37,295 nt of DNA, taken from positions 1 through 37,295 of the forward strand of contig JAITGU010000071.1 in assembly GCA_031280375.1 (NCBI GenBank), read 5' to 3'. The notes below the pieces were generated by a model, which saw nothing but the letters and a program-made list of their open reading frames with translations, had not been told where the DNA came from and searched no databases. Numbering within the stretch: the first letter of the stretch is position 1; every line of letters begins with the position of its first letter. The stretch comes from Candidatus Methanovirga procula. Lineage in GTDB: Archaea > Methanobacteriota > Methanobacteria > Methanobacteriales > Methanobacteriaceae. Below are positions 9,681 through 20,213 of this stretch, piece by piece. A program made the translations under genes and the position numbers.

Positions 9681-11681
9681 TTAAACCAACTTTAAATAGC
9701 CAGTCATTGGTTCATAGATTGCTCCCTTACTTTTAAGTTGTTTTATCATTTCTTTAACTTTTTCCTCACTAAGATTATATTGATCTATCAAATTACTTGT
9801 TAAAATATTAACTGGTGCCTTATCTCCATATTCTTCTTGAAGTTCTTTAATTTCTTCAACAACTCTTTGAAGTTTATCTCGTTCTGATTTAGGTGGTCTT
9901 CCTTCAACAATATCGATATCTATTTTTCCAGTTTCAGGGTCAACACCTACTTCTCTAAGACAGGTTTGTTGAAGTTGAACAGCTTTTCTTGCATCTTCTG
10001 CAAGAACTTCATCTCTAAGTTTAACTTTAGCAGATGCTTCTGCCAAACGTATAATAGCTTCCAATTGCCTTGCTGTAATAGCTACTGGAGATTCTTCATC
10101 AATTGTACTGCTCCTCATTGAAACATAAAATTCTTCAAGAACCTTCATAGCTTCGTCAGTTAAAACTGGCTTAATATTTTTTCTTGCATAAGCTATATAT
10201 TTTCTTAAAAGTTCTGGTTCAATTTCATAGGTTATTGAATCTGCTTGATGAATTTTAAGTATGTGTTGAGCTAATTCTCTATCATTTTCAATGTTAGGTT
10301 TGTCTTCTAAAATGAATGTTAAATCAAATCTGGATAAAATAGGTGAAGGTAAGTTTATTTGTTCTGCCACTGATTTGTATCTATCAAACCTTCCAAACTT
10401 AGGATTTGCGGCTGCAAGAACAGAACATCTTGAATTTAATGTTGCCATTATCCCTGCCTTTGCAATACTTATGGTTTGTTGTTCAAGTGCCTCGTGGAGT
10501 GCTGATCTATCTTCTGTTCGCATTTTATCCAGCTCATCAACGCAAACATTTCCCATATCACCAAGAACAAGTGCTCCTGCTTCTAATGACCATCCTCCAA
10601 GTTCATCTCTAACAGCTGCAGCTGTTAATCCTGCTCCACTTGTCCCTTTACCACTGGTATATATACTTCTTGGTGCAAGTTTTGAAACATATTTTAACAT
10701 TTGAGATTTACCCATACCAGGATCCCCAACTATTAAAATATGTATATCTCCACGTAATCTTGTTTTATCTTCAAGTTCCTTAGGAGTTCCACCGAATAAT
10801 TGTAAAGCAATAGCTTCCTTAATATCTCTAAATCCTTTAATAGATGGAGCAGTAGATTTAATAATTTTATCGTATATGTGAGGATCTTTTGCTAATTCAA
10901 CTATTTTTTTTTCATCTTCTGGACTAAGTTGAAGTTCTTCAAACTCTTGTTCAAGTGGTTCTATATGATTGGCATAAATATAATTCTTAAACTTCCCACT
11001 TTTCTCTTCTCTAAAAGTTTTTAATGTTCCAGTTATCCGAACATTATCTCCAGGATTTAACTGATCAACTAAATCATCTTCTAAGATGATTAAAATTTGT
11101 TTAGGTTCTGTTCCCCCAGATAAGTTTTCTAATGGTTCCTGTATCCTTGCAGTTTGTGTGTCAATATATTTGGATTCTTCTTGTAAAAGTCTAAAGGATC
11201 TACCACCACATTCACTGCATAAACTTGGTTCAGTGATAAGATTACTATTTGTCTGTTCAACTTCATGAAGTCTTAAACATCCTCTACATTCAAATACTCC
11301 TGTTTCTATTCTTGGTCTGATTTCGTCTGTTTTTCTAACAATACCATCTACAGAAACAAATTTCCCAATATATTTACTTAAAAGTATGTTTAATGGAACT
11401 ACATTTGTTAGGTGTTCTAACCTTATATTTAAAGTTGCTCCAGACATTAAAGGATCTATATTTTTAATAGCTTTTTCAGAAGCACTTAAAACATCCTCAG
11501 GTTTTTCAATTAGAAGATCCGCTAAATCTGGATCAAACAGTTCTAATTCTAAATAGTCAACTACTAATGATCTATCATCAGGATATTGTTCTAAAACCTT
11601 GAAAAGATCATCTTTATACTTTGCCTGGAAAAATTCTTCAAATTTGCTTAATGGTGAATTTGTTTTATTTACTGAAGCCAT
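9681..11681 (-). CDS. mcm: Minichromosome maintenance (MCM) replicative helicase
   Basis: Walker [44 protein letters not shown], arginine finger region [12 protein letters not shown]-terminal zinc-binding Cys. Confidence 0.97.
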   Translation of the reverse strand: MASVNKTNSPLSKFEEFFQAKYKDDLFKVLEQYPDDRSLVVDYLELELFDPDLADLLIEKPEDVLSASEKAIKNIDPLMSGATLNIRLEHLTNVVPLNILLSKYIGKFVSVDGIVRKTDEIRPRIETGVFECRGCLRLHEVEQTNSNLITEPSLCSECGGRSFRLLQEESKYIDTQTARIQEPLENLSGGTEPKQILIILEDDLVDQLNPGDNVRITGTLKTFREEKSGKFKNYIYANHIEPLEQEFEELQLSPEDEKKIVELAKDPHIYDKIIKSTAPSIKGFRDIKEAIALQLFGGTPKELEDKTRLRGDIHILIVGDPGMGKSQMLKYVSKLAPRSIYTSGKGTSGAGLTAAAVRDELGGWSLEAGALVLGDMGNVCVDELDKMRTEDRSALHEALEQQTISIAKAGIMATLNSRCSVLAAANPKFGRFDRYKSVAEQINLPSPILSRFDLTFILEDKPNIENDRELAQHILKIHQADSITYEIEPELLRKYIAYARKNIKPVLTDEAMKVLEEFYVSMRSSTIDEESPVAITARQLEAIIRLAEASAKVKLRDEVLAEDARKAVQLQQTCLREVGVDPETGKIDIDIVEGRPPKSERDKLQRVVEEIKELQEEYGDKAPVNILTSNLIDQYNLSEEKVKEMIKQLKSKGAIYEPMTGYLKLV

Positions 11682-11999
11682 TGTATCATATTTTGTTTAT
11701 TTATGAGTCTTTTGTTTATAATTTAAAAAGTTTGTACTTATAATTTAGACCTTCTATAATTTAAAAATAGTTAATGATTTTTAAAAAATGGTTATTAAAT
11801 AGTTGATTAGATTATTATTTATAATTTAGTTAACGATTAGGTAAATTTCTTCAGGTGAATTATTATTTAATTCTATAAAAAATAATTAACTTAAAATAAA
11901 TATTTATTAATAAATTTCAGTAAACTACTATAAAACACATACTTAAATTTTTTATGAAATATTTAGATTTTTAATAATTTATTAGGATATTCTTATTTT

Positions 12000-12225
12000 T
12001 ATAGTCATTATGTTAATGTTTATCAATTATTAAATTTAATCATATCTTATAAAATACCTTTAAATTAAATTTAAATAATGTTATATCAATATTAAAATTA
12101 CTAAAAATTTTTAATTTTTGTAATTATGAAAATCCAAAGGATTTTCAGTAATCCAAAGGATTTTCAGTAATCTAAAGGATTTTCAGTAATTTTATAAATT
12201 TATAAGATTTTCAAAAATAACTATA
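12000..12225 (+). mobile_element. MITE-like element, copy B (226 bp), TIR TATAGTCATT / AATAACTATA, with three GGATTTTCAGTAAT hairpin modules
   Basis: Long internal similarity to 28997-29219 in inverted orientation; terminal inverted repeats at both ends (one mismatch). Confidence 0.7.
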
Positions 12226-12365
12226 ATTATAAAATAATTATTATAATAATTATATAATAATATCATAGTATATATTTTAAAAAAATAAGGATTATAATAT
12301 GAGAAATTTAAATTTAATGAAATTACATCAATAATTCAATTGTAAAAAGATGTCATGAACTATGA

Positions 12366-14021
12366 TTATAAGTCTCTATTCAGAACATCTTTTACTCTAC
12401 ACTTAACATCAGTTATAAAACCATCGTCTATCTCAACATCTTTAAGTGCCAATGCCATTAACTTAATTTTCCCAGTATAAGCCCACCAATACTTTTTATG
12501 TTCAATTTGTTTAAAGGCTTCGTTAATTAAATTATCCAATGTTTTAGTCTGGTCTGCAGTATATTTCATTTCAACGATAAGTGTCTGCTCTTTTTCATTA
12601 TTTTCAAGAACAAAATCAATTCGGCCATCCTCAATTACTCTCTCTTCAGTTATATAAAAATCCATTGATTCTGCCCAAATCGTGAATATCATGGAATAAA
12701 CTTTCCACTTTTCCTCGTTATACATGCTAATTCTATTAAAGTAGGGGACTCCTGAAATATATGCTCTCAAACTTTCAGACAATTTTCCACACTTACCAGA
12801 GATAATTTCATTCCAAATTTGTTCTTGAGAACTTTTAAACCTACTTTCAACTCTTTTCATATATAATTCAGTTAGATTATATTTAAATGCTTGTTCAACC
12901 TCAAAATTAGGTATTTTAAGTGAATATTCAATTTCATCATTATCATTGATAAACATTTTATCAATTGTTAAATAACCTCCTTGAAAAAGCAAAGGCAATT
13001 CTTCCATGTTAATTGGATCAATTTCATTCAAATCCCTTTCATTTAAAGTTATGTTTTCAAAATTAATGATTTGTTCCCTTCTATTCTTTAAGATATCTAC
13101 TAAAAAATGTGGTGTTCCAGTTTTAAACCAAAAATTAGACAATTTCCCTGTTTTCAATGCTGTTAAAGTGGAAAATGGATTAAAAACTCTTTTTTTCCCA
13201 TCGAAACTATAACCATCATACCAATTGTTAATTTTAGCTAAAACAGTAGCATAGTCCGTGTCTTTCTTGTAAACTAAAGTTTGAATATATTCACTACAGT
13301 AATCTTCTAATTCTCTATGAGTTATTCCACAAATTGTAGAATATTCCTCAGATAATGTAATATCTGTTGGATTATTTAATTTAGAGAAAATTGATGTGTG
13401 AGCGAACTTAGTAATACCAGTTATGAAAATAAAATTAATATACTTATCCGAATTCTTCAAAGACATAAAAAAGCTTTGAAGTGTTTTACGATTAGCATCA
13501 GCTAATTTTTCATTATTTATGTTATCCAAGATTGGAGCATCATACTCATCAACTAAGACAACAATTTCATTATTATGTTTATAATATAATTCTTCAATTA
13601 ACTCTGATAATTTATCATTAGGATGTTCACCAATCAGATCTATAGAAAAATGTTTAGCTATTCTATTTAAATGAAAATTTAATGACTCTTTAAATTGTTC
13701 ATTATCTTCATTAAATGGTTTAGATAAATCAATATTTATTACCGTGTATTTTTTACTCCAATCCCATTTATCATATATGTAAAGTCCTTTAAACAAATCT
13801 TTATTGCCAGAAAAAAGATTATCTAATGTGCTAACCAATAAAGATTTACCAAATCTTCTTGGACGAGATAAAAAAACCGTACTCTCATTATCAATGAGAT
13901 TATAAATATCTTTTGTCTTATCAACATACAAAAAATCATTTTTTATTAAAAATTCAAATGTTTGTTTGCCTAACCTTATCCTCTTTGAAAGTTTTGGATT
14001 ACTATCTTTATTTTTAATCAT
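12366..14021 (-). CDS. AAA-ATPase-like / PD-(D/E)XK nuclease-like protein (DUF1703 group); probable start MIKNKDSNPKLSKRIRLG
   Basis: SRPRRFGKSLLVSTLDNLF (Walker A), VVLVDEYDAPI (Walker B), C-terminal GRIDFVLENNEKEQTLIVEMKYT. Confidence 0.9.
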   Translation of the reverse strand: MIKNKDSNPKLSKRIRLGKQTFEFLIKNDFLYVDKTKDIYNLIDNESTVFLSRPRRFGKSLLVSTLDNLFSGNKDLFKGLYIYDKWDWSKKYTVINIDLSKPFNEDNEQFKESLNFHLNRIAKHFSIDLIGEHPNDKLSELIEELYYKHNNEIVVLVDEYDAPILDNINNEKLADANRKTLQSFFMSLKNSDKYINFIFITGITKFAHTSIFSKLNNPTDITLSEEYSTICGITHRELEDYCSEYIQTLVYKKDTDYATVLAKINNWYDGYSFDGKKRVFNPFSTLTALKTGKLSNFWFKTGTPHFLVDILKNRREQIINFENITLNERDLNEIDPINMEELPLLFQGGYLTIDKMFINDNDEIEYSLKIPNFEVEQAFKYNLTELYMKRVESRFKSSQEQIWNEIISGKCGKLSESLRAYISGVPYFNRISMYNEEKWKVYSMIFTIWAESMDFYITEERVIEDGRIDFVLENNEKEQTLIVEMKYTADQTKTLDNLINEAFKQIEHKKYWWAYTGKIKLMALALKDVEIDDGFITDVKCRVKDVLNRDL

Positions 14022-14355
14022 AGATAACATTCCTCAATAAGTGATAATAATTGATTATAGATGTAAATAACAATTCCGAGTGTGTTTATTTATTTATTGA
14101 AATATTATACCTAAATTAGGCATATAGACATGAACTACGAATATATTTTAATCTTATCATTTAATTAACCATTATTTAATATATTTCGTGGCATATTTTT
14201 TAGCAATTAAATTATTAGTGATATTTGATTAAATTTTGATGTGGTTATACTTCAATTCTTATTTTTTAAAAATATTAGATATAATTATTTTAATATAAAA
14301 ATAAGATTATTTAACAAATTTACTAAAAATATAAAACATTTTATAGAAAAATTGA

Positions 14356-14553
14356 AGAAAAACTTCGTTTTTCTAACTTATAAAATCAAAGATTTTATAA
14401 TTAAAGATAATAACGGAAACTTTGTTTCCTAAGTTCCTCACGACCTTCGGAACCAAAGATTTTCTAAACTTAAAAATTAAAATTTTTAAGTAAAAAATTA
14501 TTAAAATAGATAGAATCAAAGATTCTCTAACTTCAAAAATCAAGTTTTTAAAG
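14356..14553. repeat. Chain of about seven consecutive short-loop hairpins
   Basis: e.g. AGAAAAAC-TTC-GTTTTTCT, TTATAAAATC-AAA-GATTTTATAA, GGAAAC-TTT-GTTTCC, GTTCC-N11-GGAAC, ACTTAAAAATT-AA-AATTTTTAAGT, AGAATC-AAA-GATTCT. Confidence 0.75.
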
Positions 14554-14666
14554 TGTAGGAAATCTGTCTTAGATTATATTATGTTTATATATACAATATA
14601 TGTTTGAATATCTAAGAAAGTTTGCTAAGATATTTTTACTTCTGATTCTCAATTATTAATCTACAA

Positions 14667-15254
14667 TCATCTAATTCCATCAACACAAATTCCTAATAAT
14701 GGAGCAATAGCTTTTTTTATATCTGACTTAACTTTATTTTCTCCATTTGATCCATCAACAATCTTAAAACCTTCATTTTCAGCTAATTTTAAATAATTAT
14801 TCCTAATATCATTTAAAAAAGTTTCATCTTCAAAGGTATCCTGCTGCGAACATCTTTTAATAGCTAAATTTGGAGTAATATCTATCAAAATCACTAAATC
14901 TGGTATTTTAACATATTCATTAAGAGTATAAATCCATTTTTGAGGAATTTGATATGCTAAACTTGAATAAAAAGATCTATCACTAATTATAATCTCATTA
15001 TTTTCTTCGTATTCCTCTAATTCCTTTTTAAGAATCAATCTATCAGCGGCAAAAAGTAAACCAAAAACTTTTTGCATATCTTCACAGTTAGCATTCTGAC
15101 TTTTAAGTAATTTCCTCAAAAGTTTGCCAATATCTGAACTGGTTGGTTCATTAACTTTTTTAACCTTAAATCCTGATTCAACCAACCATTCACTAATATG
15201 CTCTAATTGTGTTGATTTACCAGCTCCATCAATTCCTTCTAAACATATATACAT
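14667..15254 (-). CDS. tmk: Thymidylate kinase; start probably MYICLEGIDGAGKST
   Basis: P-loop EGIDGAGKSTQLEHI, NEPTSSDIGKLLR, DRSFYSSLAYQ. Confidence 0.92.
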   Translation of the reverse strand: MYICLEGIDGAGKSTQLEHISEWLVESGFKVKKVNEPTSSDIGKLLRKLLKSQNANCEDMQKVFGLLFAADRLILKKELEEYEENNEIIISDRSFYSSLAYQIPQKWIYTLNEYVKIPDLVILIDITPNLAIKRCSQQDTFEDETFLNDIRNNYLKLAENEGFKIVDGSNGENKVKSDIKKAIAPLLGICVDGIR

Positions 15255-15781
15255 AATAATTAGTATAGTTTTAAAACTATAAATAATATTGTATAACAAT
15301 TGTTAATTAAATATTATCAATACAGTGTCCGACAGAACTTTTGAAAATATAAAATTTTAGAATATTATTATTATTTATCCTTTGAGAAATTAAAGCATTT
15401 TAACAAATAATTTCAAATTATCATTATTTTTGAATCAAATGTCTTGCACTATAATTTTTAAAAATTTTCTTAAAATAAAAAAAATTATAAGAATTCAATC
15501 TTTCATTATTTTTTGATTTATTGTTGTTTTTTAGAAATAGTTAATTTTTGAAAAGGATAGTTTAAATGGAGAATTATATAAGAGTAAATTTAAAACATGT
15601 GAATTTAAACAAGATTTTCATTGAAAAATTAAAAAAAATATTATAAAAAAAAAATAATTTTATTAGAAATAAACAATACATCAGTTTAAATAAAAAAAAG
15701 ATTATATAGATTTAAATGAATAAAACTTCTTAAAAGATAAATTATTCAATTAAAATTACATATTAAAACTTAATAAAAAAG

Positions 15782-16180
15782 TTAAAAATCTTCCTCTGAT
15801 GCAAGACTATTTTCTGCTTTTCTTGCTTTTATAAAATTATATAATCCTATAAAACCTGCAACAAATATTAAGACTGCACTGAACTCAACTGAACCCATAG
15901 CTACTATACTACCTATACCCGCTACAAGTAATATAATAGACATTATTTTTTCATTTTTAAAATAAAATGTTGCAGCGATAATAGCTAATATTGATAAAAC
16001 CAGCACAGCAGCTATAATAGGATTTTGAAAGATTTGAGTTAAGCCTTTTGTGCCTGACATTTGTAACATCATTACCAAATAACCAAAGACTTGTGTGAAA
16101 GCACTGATTCCACCAATGAGTCCCAAAACTCTCAAAAATATAGTTGATTGCTCACAATTAGCTAATTCTTCATTAACCAT
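15782..16180 (-). CDS. Hypothetical membrane protein with about four TM helices; start probably MVNEELANCEQ
   Basis: Hydrophobic segments; AAGGAGG SD nine nt or so upstream of this ATG. Confidence 0.75.
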   Translation of the reverse strand: MVNEELANCEQSTIFLRVLGLIGGISAFTQVFGYLVMMLQMSGTKGLTQIFQNPIIAAVLVLSILAIIAATFYFKNEKIMSIILLVAGIGSIVAMGSVEFSAVLIFVAGFIGLYNFIKARKAENSLASEEDF

Positions 16181-16483
16181 TTGAAAAACCTCCTTCATTT
16201 GTTATAAAATACTGATTATAAAATATAATAACTTTATATTCATACCTAATTTTATTATTATTTATATAAATAGTTTACCATATTTAATATTTATAGACTA
16301 TGAAAAATTAACAATTCATGAAAGTTTAGAAACTTAAACTCTATGTAATAAAGTGGAAAATTAAAACATATGAATCCTGTGAAAAAATAACAAAGATAAT
16401 TAAATGATAACAAAAAATTTAAAACAAACTAACAATTTTTCAAAAAAACTCAAAAAAAACTCACATATTAACAAAAGTAAAGA

Positions 16484-16493
16484 TTTATATATT
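16484..16493 (+). promoter_or_regulatory. Candidate TATA box of fbp (TTTATATATT)
   Basis: A-rich BRE-like flank (AAAGA) upstream; implies a 5' UTR of about 100 nt. Confidence 0.35.
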
Positions 16494-16614
16494 ATTAAAT
16501 TTTAAAAAATAGATTGTATAAGAAAATGTAAATTTTTTTATGTAATTATTTATTTGTAATTAACTTAATTATTTAAATTTTAAAGTATATAGAAAAATTA
16601 AATGAGGAGAAAAA

Positions 16615-17715
16615 ATGACAAAAACTACAATAAGTGTTATCAAAGCAGATGTGGGAAGTATTTCTGGGCATGGTGTAGCTCACCCTGAGTTAATCCAAAT
16701 TTGTAAGGACACATTGAAAGAAGCTACTTCAAATGGATTATTAGAAGATTATTATGTCACTCGCTGTGGTGATGATATTGACATGATAATGACTCATAGA
16801 AACGGGGAAGAAAATGAAGAAGTTCATAAGACAGCATTTAATGCATTTATGAAAGCAACTGAAAGAGCTCGTGAATTAAAGCTCTATGGTGCAGGTCAAG
16901 ATTTATTATCCGATACATTTTCTGGAAATATTAAAGGTATGGGTCCTGGTGTTGCTGAAATGGAATTTAAAGAAAGACCAAGTGATCCTGTAATAGTATA
17001 TTGTTGTGATAAGACTGAACCAGGAGCATTTAACTTCCCATTATATAGAATATTTGCAGATCCATTTAATACAGCTGGACTTGTTATAGATCCGAGTTTA
17101 CACGATGGATTCAAATTTGAAGTATTTGATGTGATGGAACACAGAAAAGTTATCTTAGAATGTCCTGAAGAATCCTATGATTTACTTGCTCTTTTAGGTT
17201 CAACTGGGAGATATGTTATTAAAAGAGTCTTTAAGAAAAATGGAGAAATAGCTGCAAGTGTTTCTACAGAAAGATTAAACTTAATGGCAGGACAATACAT
17301 TGGTAAAGACGACCCAGCAGCTATTGTAAGAGCACAATCAGGATTCCCAGCTGGTGGAGAAGTAGTGGAACCATTTGCATTCCCACATCTCGTTAGTGGT
17401 TGGATGAGAGGGTCTCATAATGGTCCTTTAATGCCAACAAGCCAAGAATATGCAAATCCAATCAGATTCGATGGACCTCCAAGAATTATCGGTTTAGGTT
17501 TCCAAATAGCTGATTCCAAATTAGTAGGACCAATTGATTTATTTGACGATCCTGCATTTGACAATACAAGAAATCAAGCATCAACTATCGCAAGTTATAT
17601 GAGATGTCACGGTCCATTTGAACCACACAGATTACCAAGTGAAGAAATGGAATACACATCATTACCTGGTGTCTTAGAAAAATTAGAAACCAGATTTAAA
17701 AAGATGGATAGTTAA
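16615..17715 (+). CDS. fbp: Archaeal fructose-1,6-bisphosphate aldolase/phosphatase (type V FBPase)
   Basis: TTISVIKADVGSISGHGVAHPELIQICKDTL, full-length family similarity; GAGGAG SD. Confidence 0.97.
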   Translation: MTKTTISVIKADVGSISGHGVAHPELIQICKDTLKEATSNGLLEDYYVTRCGDDIDMIMTHRNGEENEEVHKTAFNAFMKATERARELKLYGAGQDLLSDTFSGNIKGMGPGVAEMEFKERPSDPVIVYCCDKTEPGAFNFPLYRIFADPFNTAGLVIDPSLHDGFKFEVFDVMEHRKVILECPEESYDLLALLGSTGRYVIKRVFKKNGEIAASVSTERLNLMAGQYIGKDDPAAIVRAQSGFPAGGEVVEPFAFPHLVSGWMRGSHNGPLMPTSQEYANPIRFDGPPRIIGLGFQIADSKLVGPIDLFDDPAFDNTRNQASTIASYMRCHGPFEPHRLPSEEMEYTSLPGVLEKLETRFKKMDS

Positions 17716-17895
17716 TTTATATAATTATTCATTTTTTAGTAAATATTTATTTTTAATATTTTTTTTTAAAAAAGAGCCCAATTAGTTTTTTTAAGTAAAC
17801 TGCAATACCTTAACAGTATTTATTGAGTATCAAGAGTTTGAAATGAATAAATTATTACTAAAAGATTAATTCCCAAGAATAATGTGAACTTTTAA

Positions 17896-18144
17896 TTAAA
17901 TAAGACCATAAATCATTTTTAAAGCATCTATTAATCCGTGACTATAAGTTATACATCCCAATGAAGTCATCTCATCTCCTTTTTCAAGATAATATTCACT
18001 ATCATACTTATAACTTTTTGCTCTTTCAATAATTTCTTTTTCTTTAGAAGTAAAATCTATATTTTCAATGTCCTTAAAACTTAGATCTAATTTGTCAATA
18101 TCTATTAATATCCTTTCACTATTTTTCACTGATGATCTCTCCAA
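17896..18144 (-). CDS. DUF357-like small protein
   Basis: RAKSYKYDSEYYLEKGDEMTSLGCITYSHGLIDAL. Confidence 0.75.
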   Translation of the reverse strand: MERSSVKNSERILIDIDKLDLSFKDIENIDFTSKEKEIIERAKSYKYDSEYYLEKGDEMTSLGCITYSHGLIDALKMIYGLI

Positions 18145-18171
18145 GAAATAAAGATATGAATTAGCATATAG

Positions 18172-18735
18172 CTATTTTCCATGCTTCCATGCATGAAACA
18201 TCCTTTGTGTAGCTGTAAAATAGGATAAAACTATTAAAAATATAAATGCAAAATGAATGTAATTAGTATCTATTAATCCAATAAGTAAAGATGCCATCAA
18301 TATTATTAAACGAACAGCTCTTTCAGCTATTCCAACACTATTATCTATTCCCTTAGATTCTGAACTTGACCTAACATAGCTAACTATAAACCCTGAATGA
18401 ATAGCTGAAATTCCAACAAACCAATCTACATAGTTCCCAAATATGAAACCAATGACAATAATAGCATCAGAAAACCTATCTATCGTTGAATCTAAAATAG
18501 CTCCAAATTCAGACACTCTATTATGACATCTTGCAATTGCTCCATCTAAAACATCGAAAAATCCGCTGAATAATATTAAAACAACGCCCAACAGCATGTT
18601 TGAATCTCCAACAGCAATAGCAGAAAAAATAGCTATTATCAATGATGTTAAAGTTATTAAATTAGGATTTATATTAAGTTTTGCCACAATTGGATCTAAT
18701 ATCTCCTTTAAAAAAGGTCTTAGATTAGCTAACAT
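18172..18735 (-). CDS. CDP-alcohol phosphatidyltransferase, probable archaetidylinositol phosphate synthase
   Basis: DVLDGAIARCHNRVSEFGAILDSTIDRFSDA (DGxxARx8Gx3Dx3D), LKEILDPIVAKLNINPNLIT. Confidence 0.9.
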   Translation of the reverse strand: MLANLRPFLKEILDPIVAKLNINPNLITLTSLIIAIFSAIAVGDSNMLLGVVLILFSGFFDVLDGAIARCHNRVSEFGAILDSTIDRFSDAIIVIGFIFGNYVDWFVGISAIHSGFIVSYVRSSSESKGIDNSVGIAERAVRLIILMASLLIGLIDTNYIHFAFIFLIVLSYFTATQRMFHAWKHGK

Positions 18736-18749
18736 AAACTATCACAATG

Positions 18750-19208
18750 CTAACTATCTTCTAATTTTTTTAGCCTTTCATCTATAGAATCTAATTTCTC
18801 ATTTGTGAACTCTTTATATTCATTAAATCTCTTATTAATTCCATCAATACTATTGTTAACAACATCAAATCTTTCTTCTAAAACACCAATATCTTCTTTT
18901 GTGGCTAATTCCCAATCTTTAATTAATTCCTCGCTTTTCTCATTTAAAAAAGCATCTAACTTATTGGAAAAAGCATCAGTGTTTATATTTGGCATGTCAA
19001 TATCCTTAATTTTAGTTTTGAGTTTTTTGCCAACAGAAATATTATCATTACTTTCAGACACATTTAATCCTCCAATATTGAAATCTCTTAAATCTGCAAC
19101 ACCATTGCTCAGTTTATTTCTCATAGCAGTATCATTAAAATAATAGTAAACTAAAATACCTATTGCAACCACTAAAATTAAAAAAGCTATTACCTCAAAA
19201 ATAGTCAT
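18750..19208 (-). CDS. Hypothetical protein: single N-terminal TM + coiled coil; start probably MTIFEV
   Basis: IFEVIAFLILVVAIGILVYYYF then charged heptad-rich region; AGGTGA upstream. Confidence 0.75.
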   Translation of the reverse strand: MTIFEVIAFLILVVAIGILVYYYFNDTAMRNKLSNGVADLRDFNIGGLNVSESNDNISVGKKLKTKIKDIDMPNINTDAFSNKLDAFLNEKSEELIKDWELATKEDIGVLEERFDVVNNSIDGINKRFNEYKEFTNEKLDSIDERLKKLEDS

Positions 19209-19280
19209 TAAAATCACCTACACAAACTAAACTTAACCTACAATAAATTAATACAGTATTTCCATTTAATATATTAATAA

Positions 19281-19691
19281 TTAGATCTTATGTTTAAGTA
19301 ACTCTTTTTCCTTTCTTTCAATATCTTTAAGAATTTTTTCAAGCTTTTTTTGTTCAGCTTGAGCTTCAAGTCTTGCTAATCTTTCATTGACTTCATTATG
19401 AAGATAACCAACATCGCCTAAAATGTCTGTAGTTGAATTTCTTATATTTAAAAGTTTACCTTCCTGTTCTTTAGGTAAAGATAGTCTATTCTCCATTAAT
19501 CGTTTAGTTTCAATATCTTTCTCCACCATATTAATTTTTTTTAATTCAATTTCTTTTTCAATTAATTCAATTGCATTAGACGATTTTCTAACATTTTTCC
19601 AATGTCCAACAACAATCATTATTGCAATAGCAGATATAATAATTACTAATAAAATAAAAACTTGTTGTGGTATTAACTCTTCTGCCATCAT
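19281..19691 (-). CDS. Hypothetical protein: single N-terminal TM + coiled coil; ORF-track start is a TTG, likely start MMAEELIPQQ
   Basis: QVFILLVIIISAIAIMIVVGHW then Lys/Glu-rich helix; GGAG six nt upstream. Confidence 0.7.
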   Translation of the reverse strand: MMAEELIPQQVFILLVIIISAIAIMIVVGHWKNVRKSSNAIELIEKEIELKKINMVEKDIETKRLMENRLSLPKEQEGKLLNIRNSTTDILGDVGYLHNEVNERLARLEAQAEQKKLEKILKDIERKEKELLKHKI

Positions 19692-20213
19692 TTCACACTC
19701 CAAATAATCTAATATAACTCTAATTAATCAATTTAAACATAGCCATAGATATTTAATAATACTTATCTAAAATTATTGCATTATATGATTACTATATAAA
19801 TTTTAATCATATAAATACTTTTCATCAAACTCAGGTTATTTTTTAAAATAAAACAACAACTAATAAAAATAAAATGTTACAAAATTATGAATGTTCTTTA
19901 AAATAATTTTCGACTAATTTAAAGTATTATTTTTTTAAAAAATTAATAATCAATTATTAATTGATAATTTAATTGATAATTTAATTGATAAAACTAATTA
20001 TAATCAATAAAACTATTTAAAATTAGATTTATATCCATTTAATCCATATTTAAGTTTTATTACTTAATTTATATTTAAGGTAAAACAATATTAACCTTAA
20101 TTAAGATTATAAAATCATATAAATAAAAATAAAATGGAATTCAAGATTTAATGAATAATACAGACAGTAGTAATTGAGAAAAAAATTGGAATATATATAT
20201 TGAAATATATAGA

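Noticed and set aside
10291-10704. 137-aa + strand ORF inside mcm
   Set aside because: Antisense to a well-supported conserved gene; no recognisable domain.
12120-12190. Tandem AATCCAAAGGATTTTCAGT units resembling a mini CRISPR
   Set aside because: Units are directly abutting with no unique spacers, no cas genes are present, and the same units occur in MITE-like elements at 29.0 and 34.3 kb.
14241-14432. 63-aa + strand ORF overlapping the hairpin chain
   Set aside because: Its C-terminal half is simply the translation of inverted repeats; composition low-complexity, no SD.
18805-19143. 112-aa + strand ORF
   Set aside because: Antisense to the TM/coiled-coil gene; Leu/Ser-rich composition typical of antisense to Lys/Glu-rich coiled coils.
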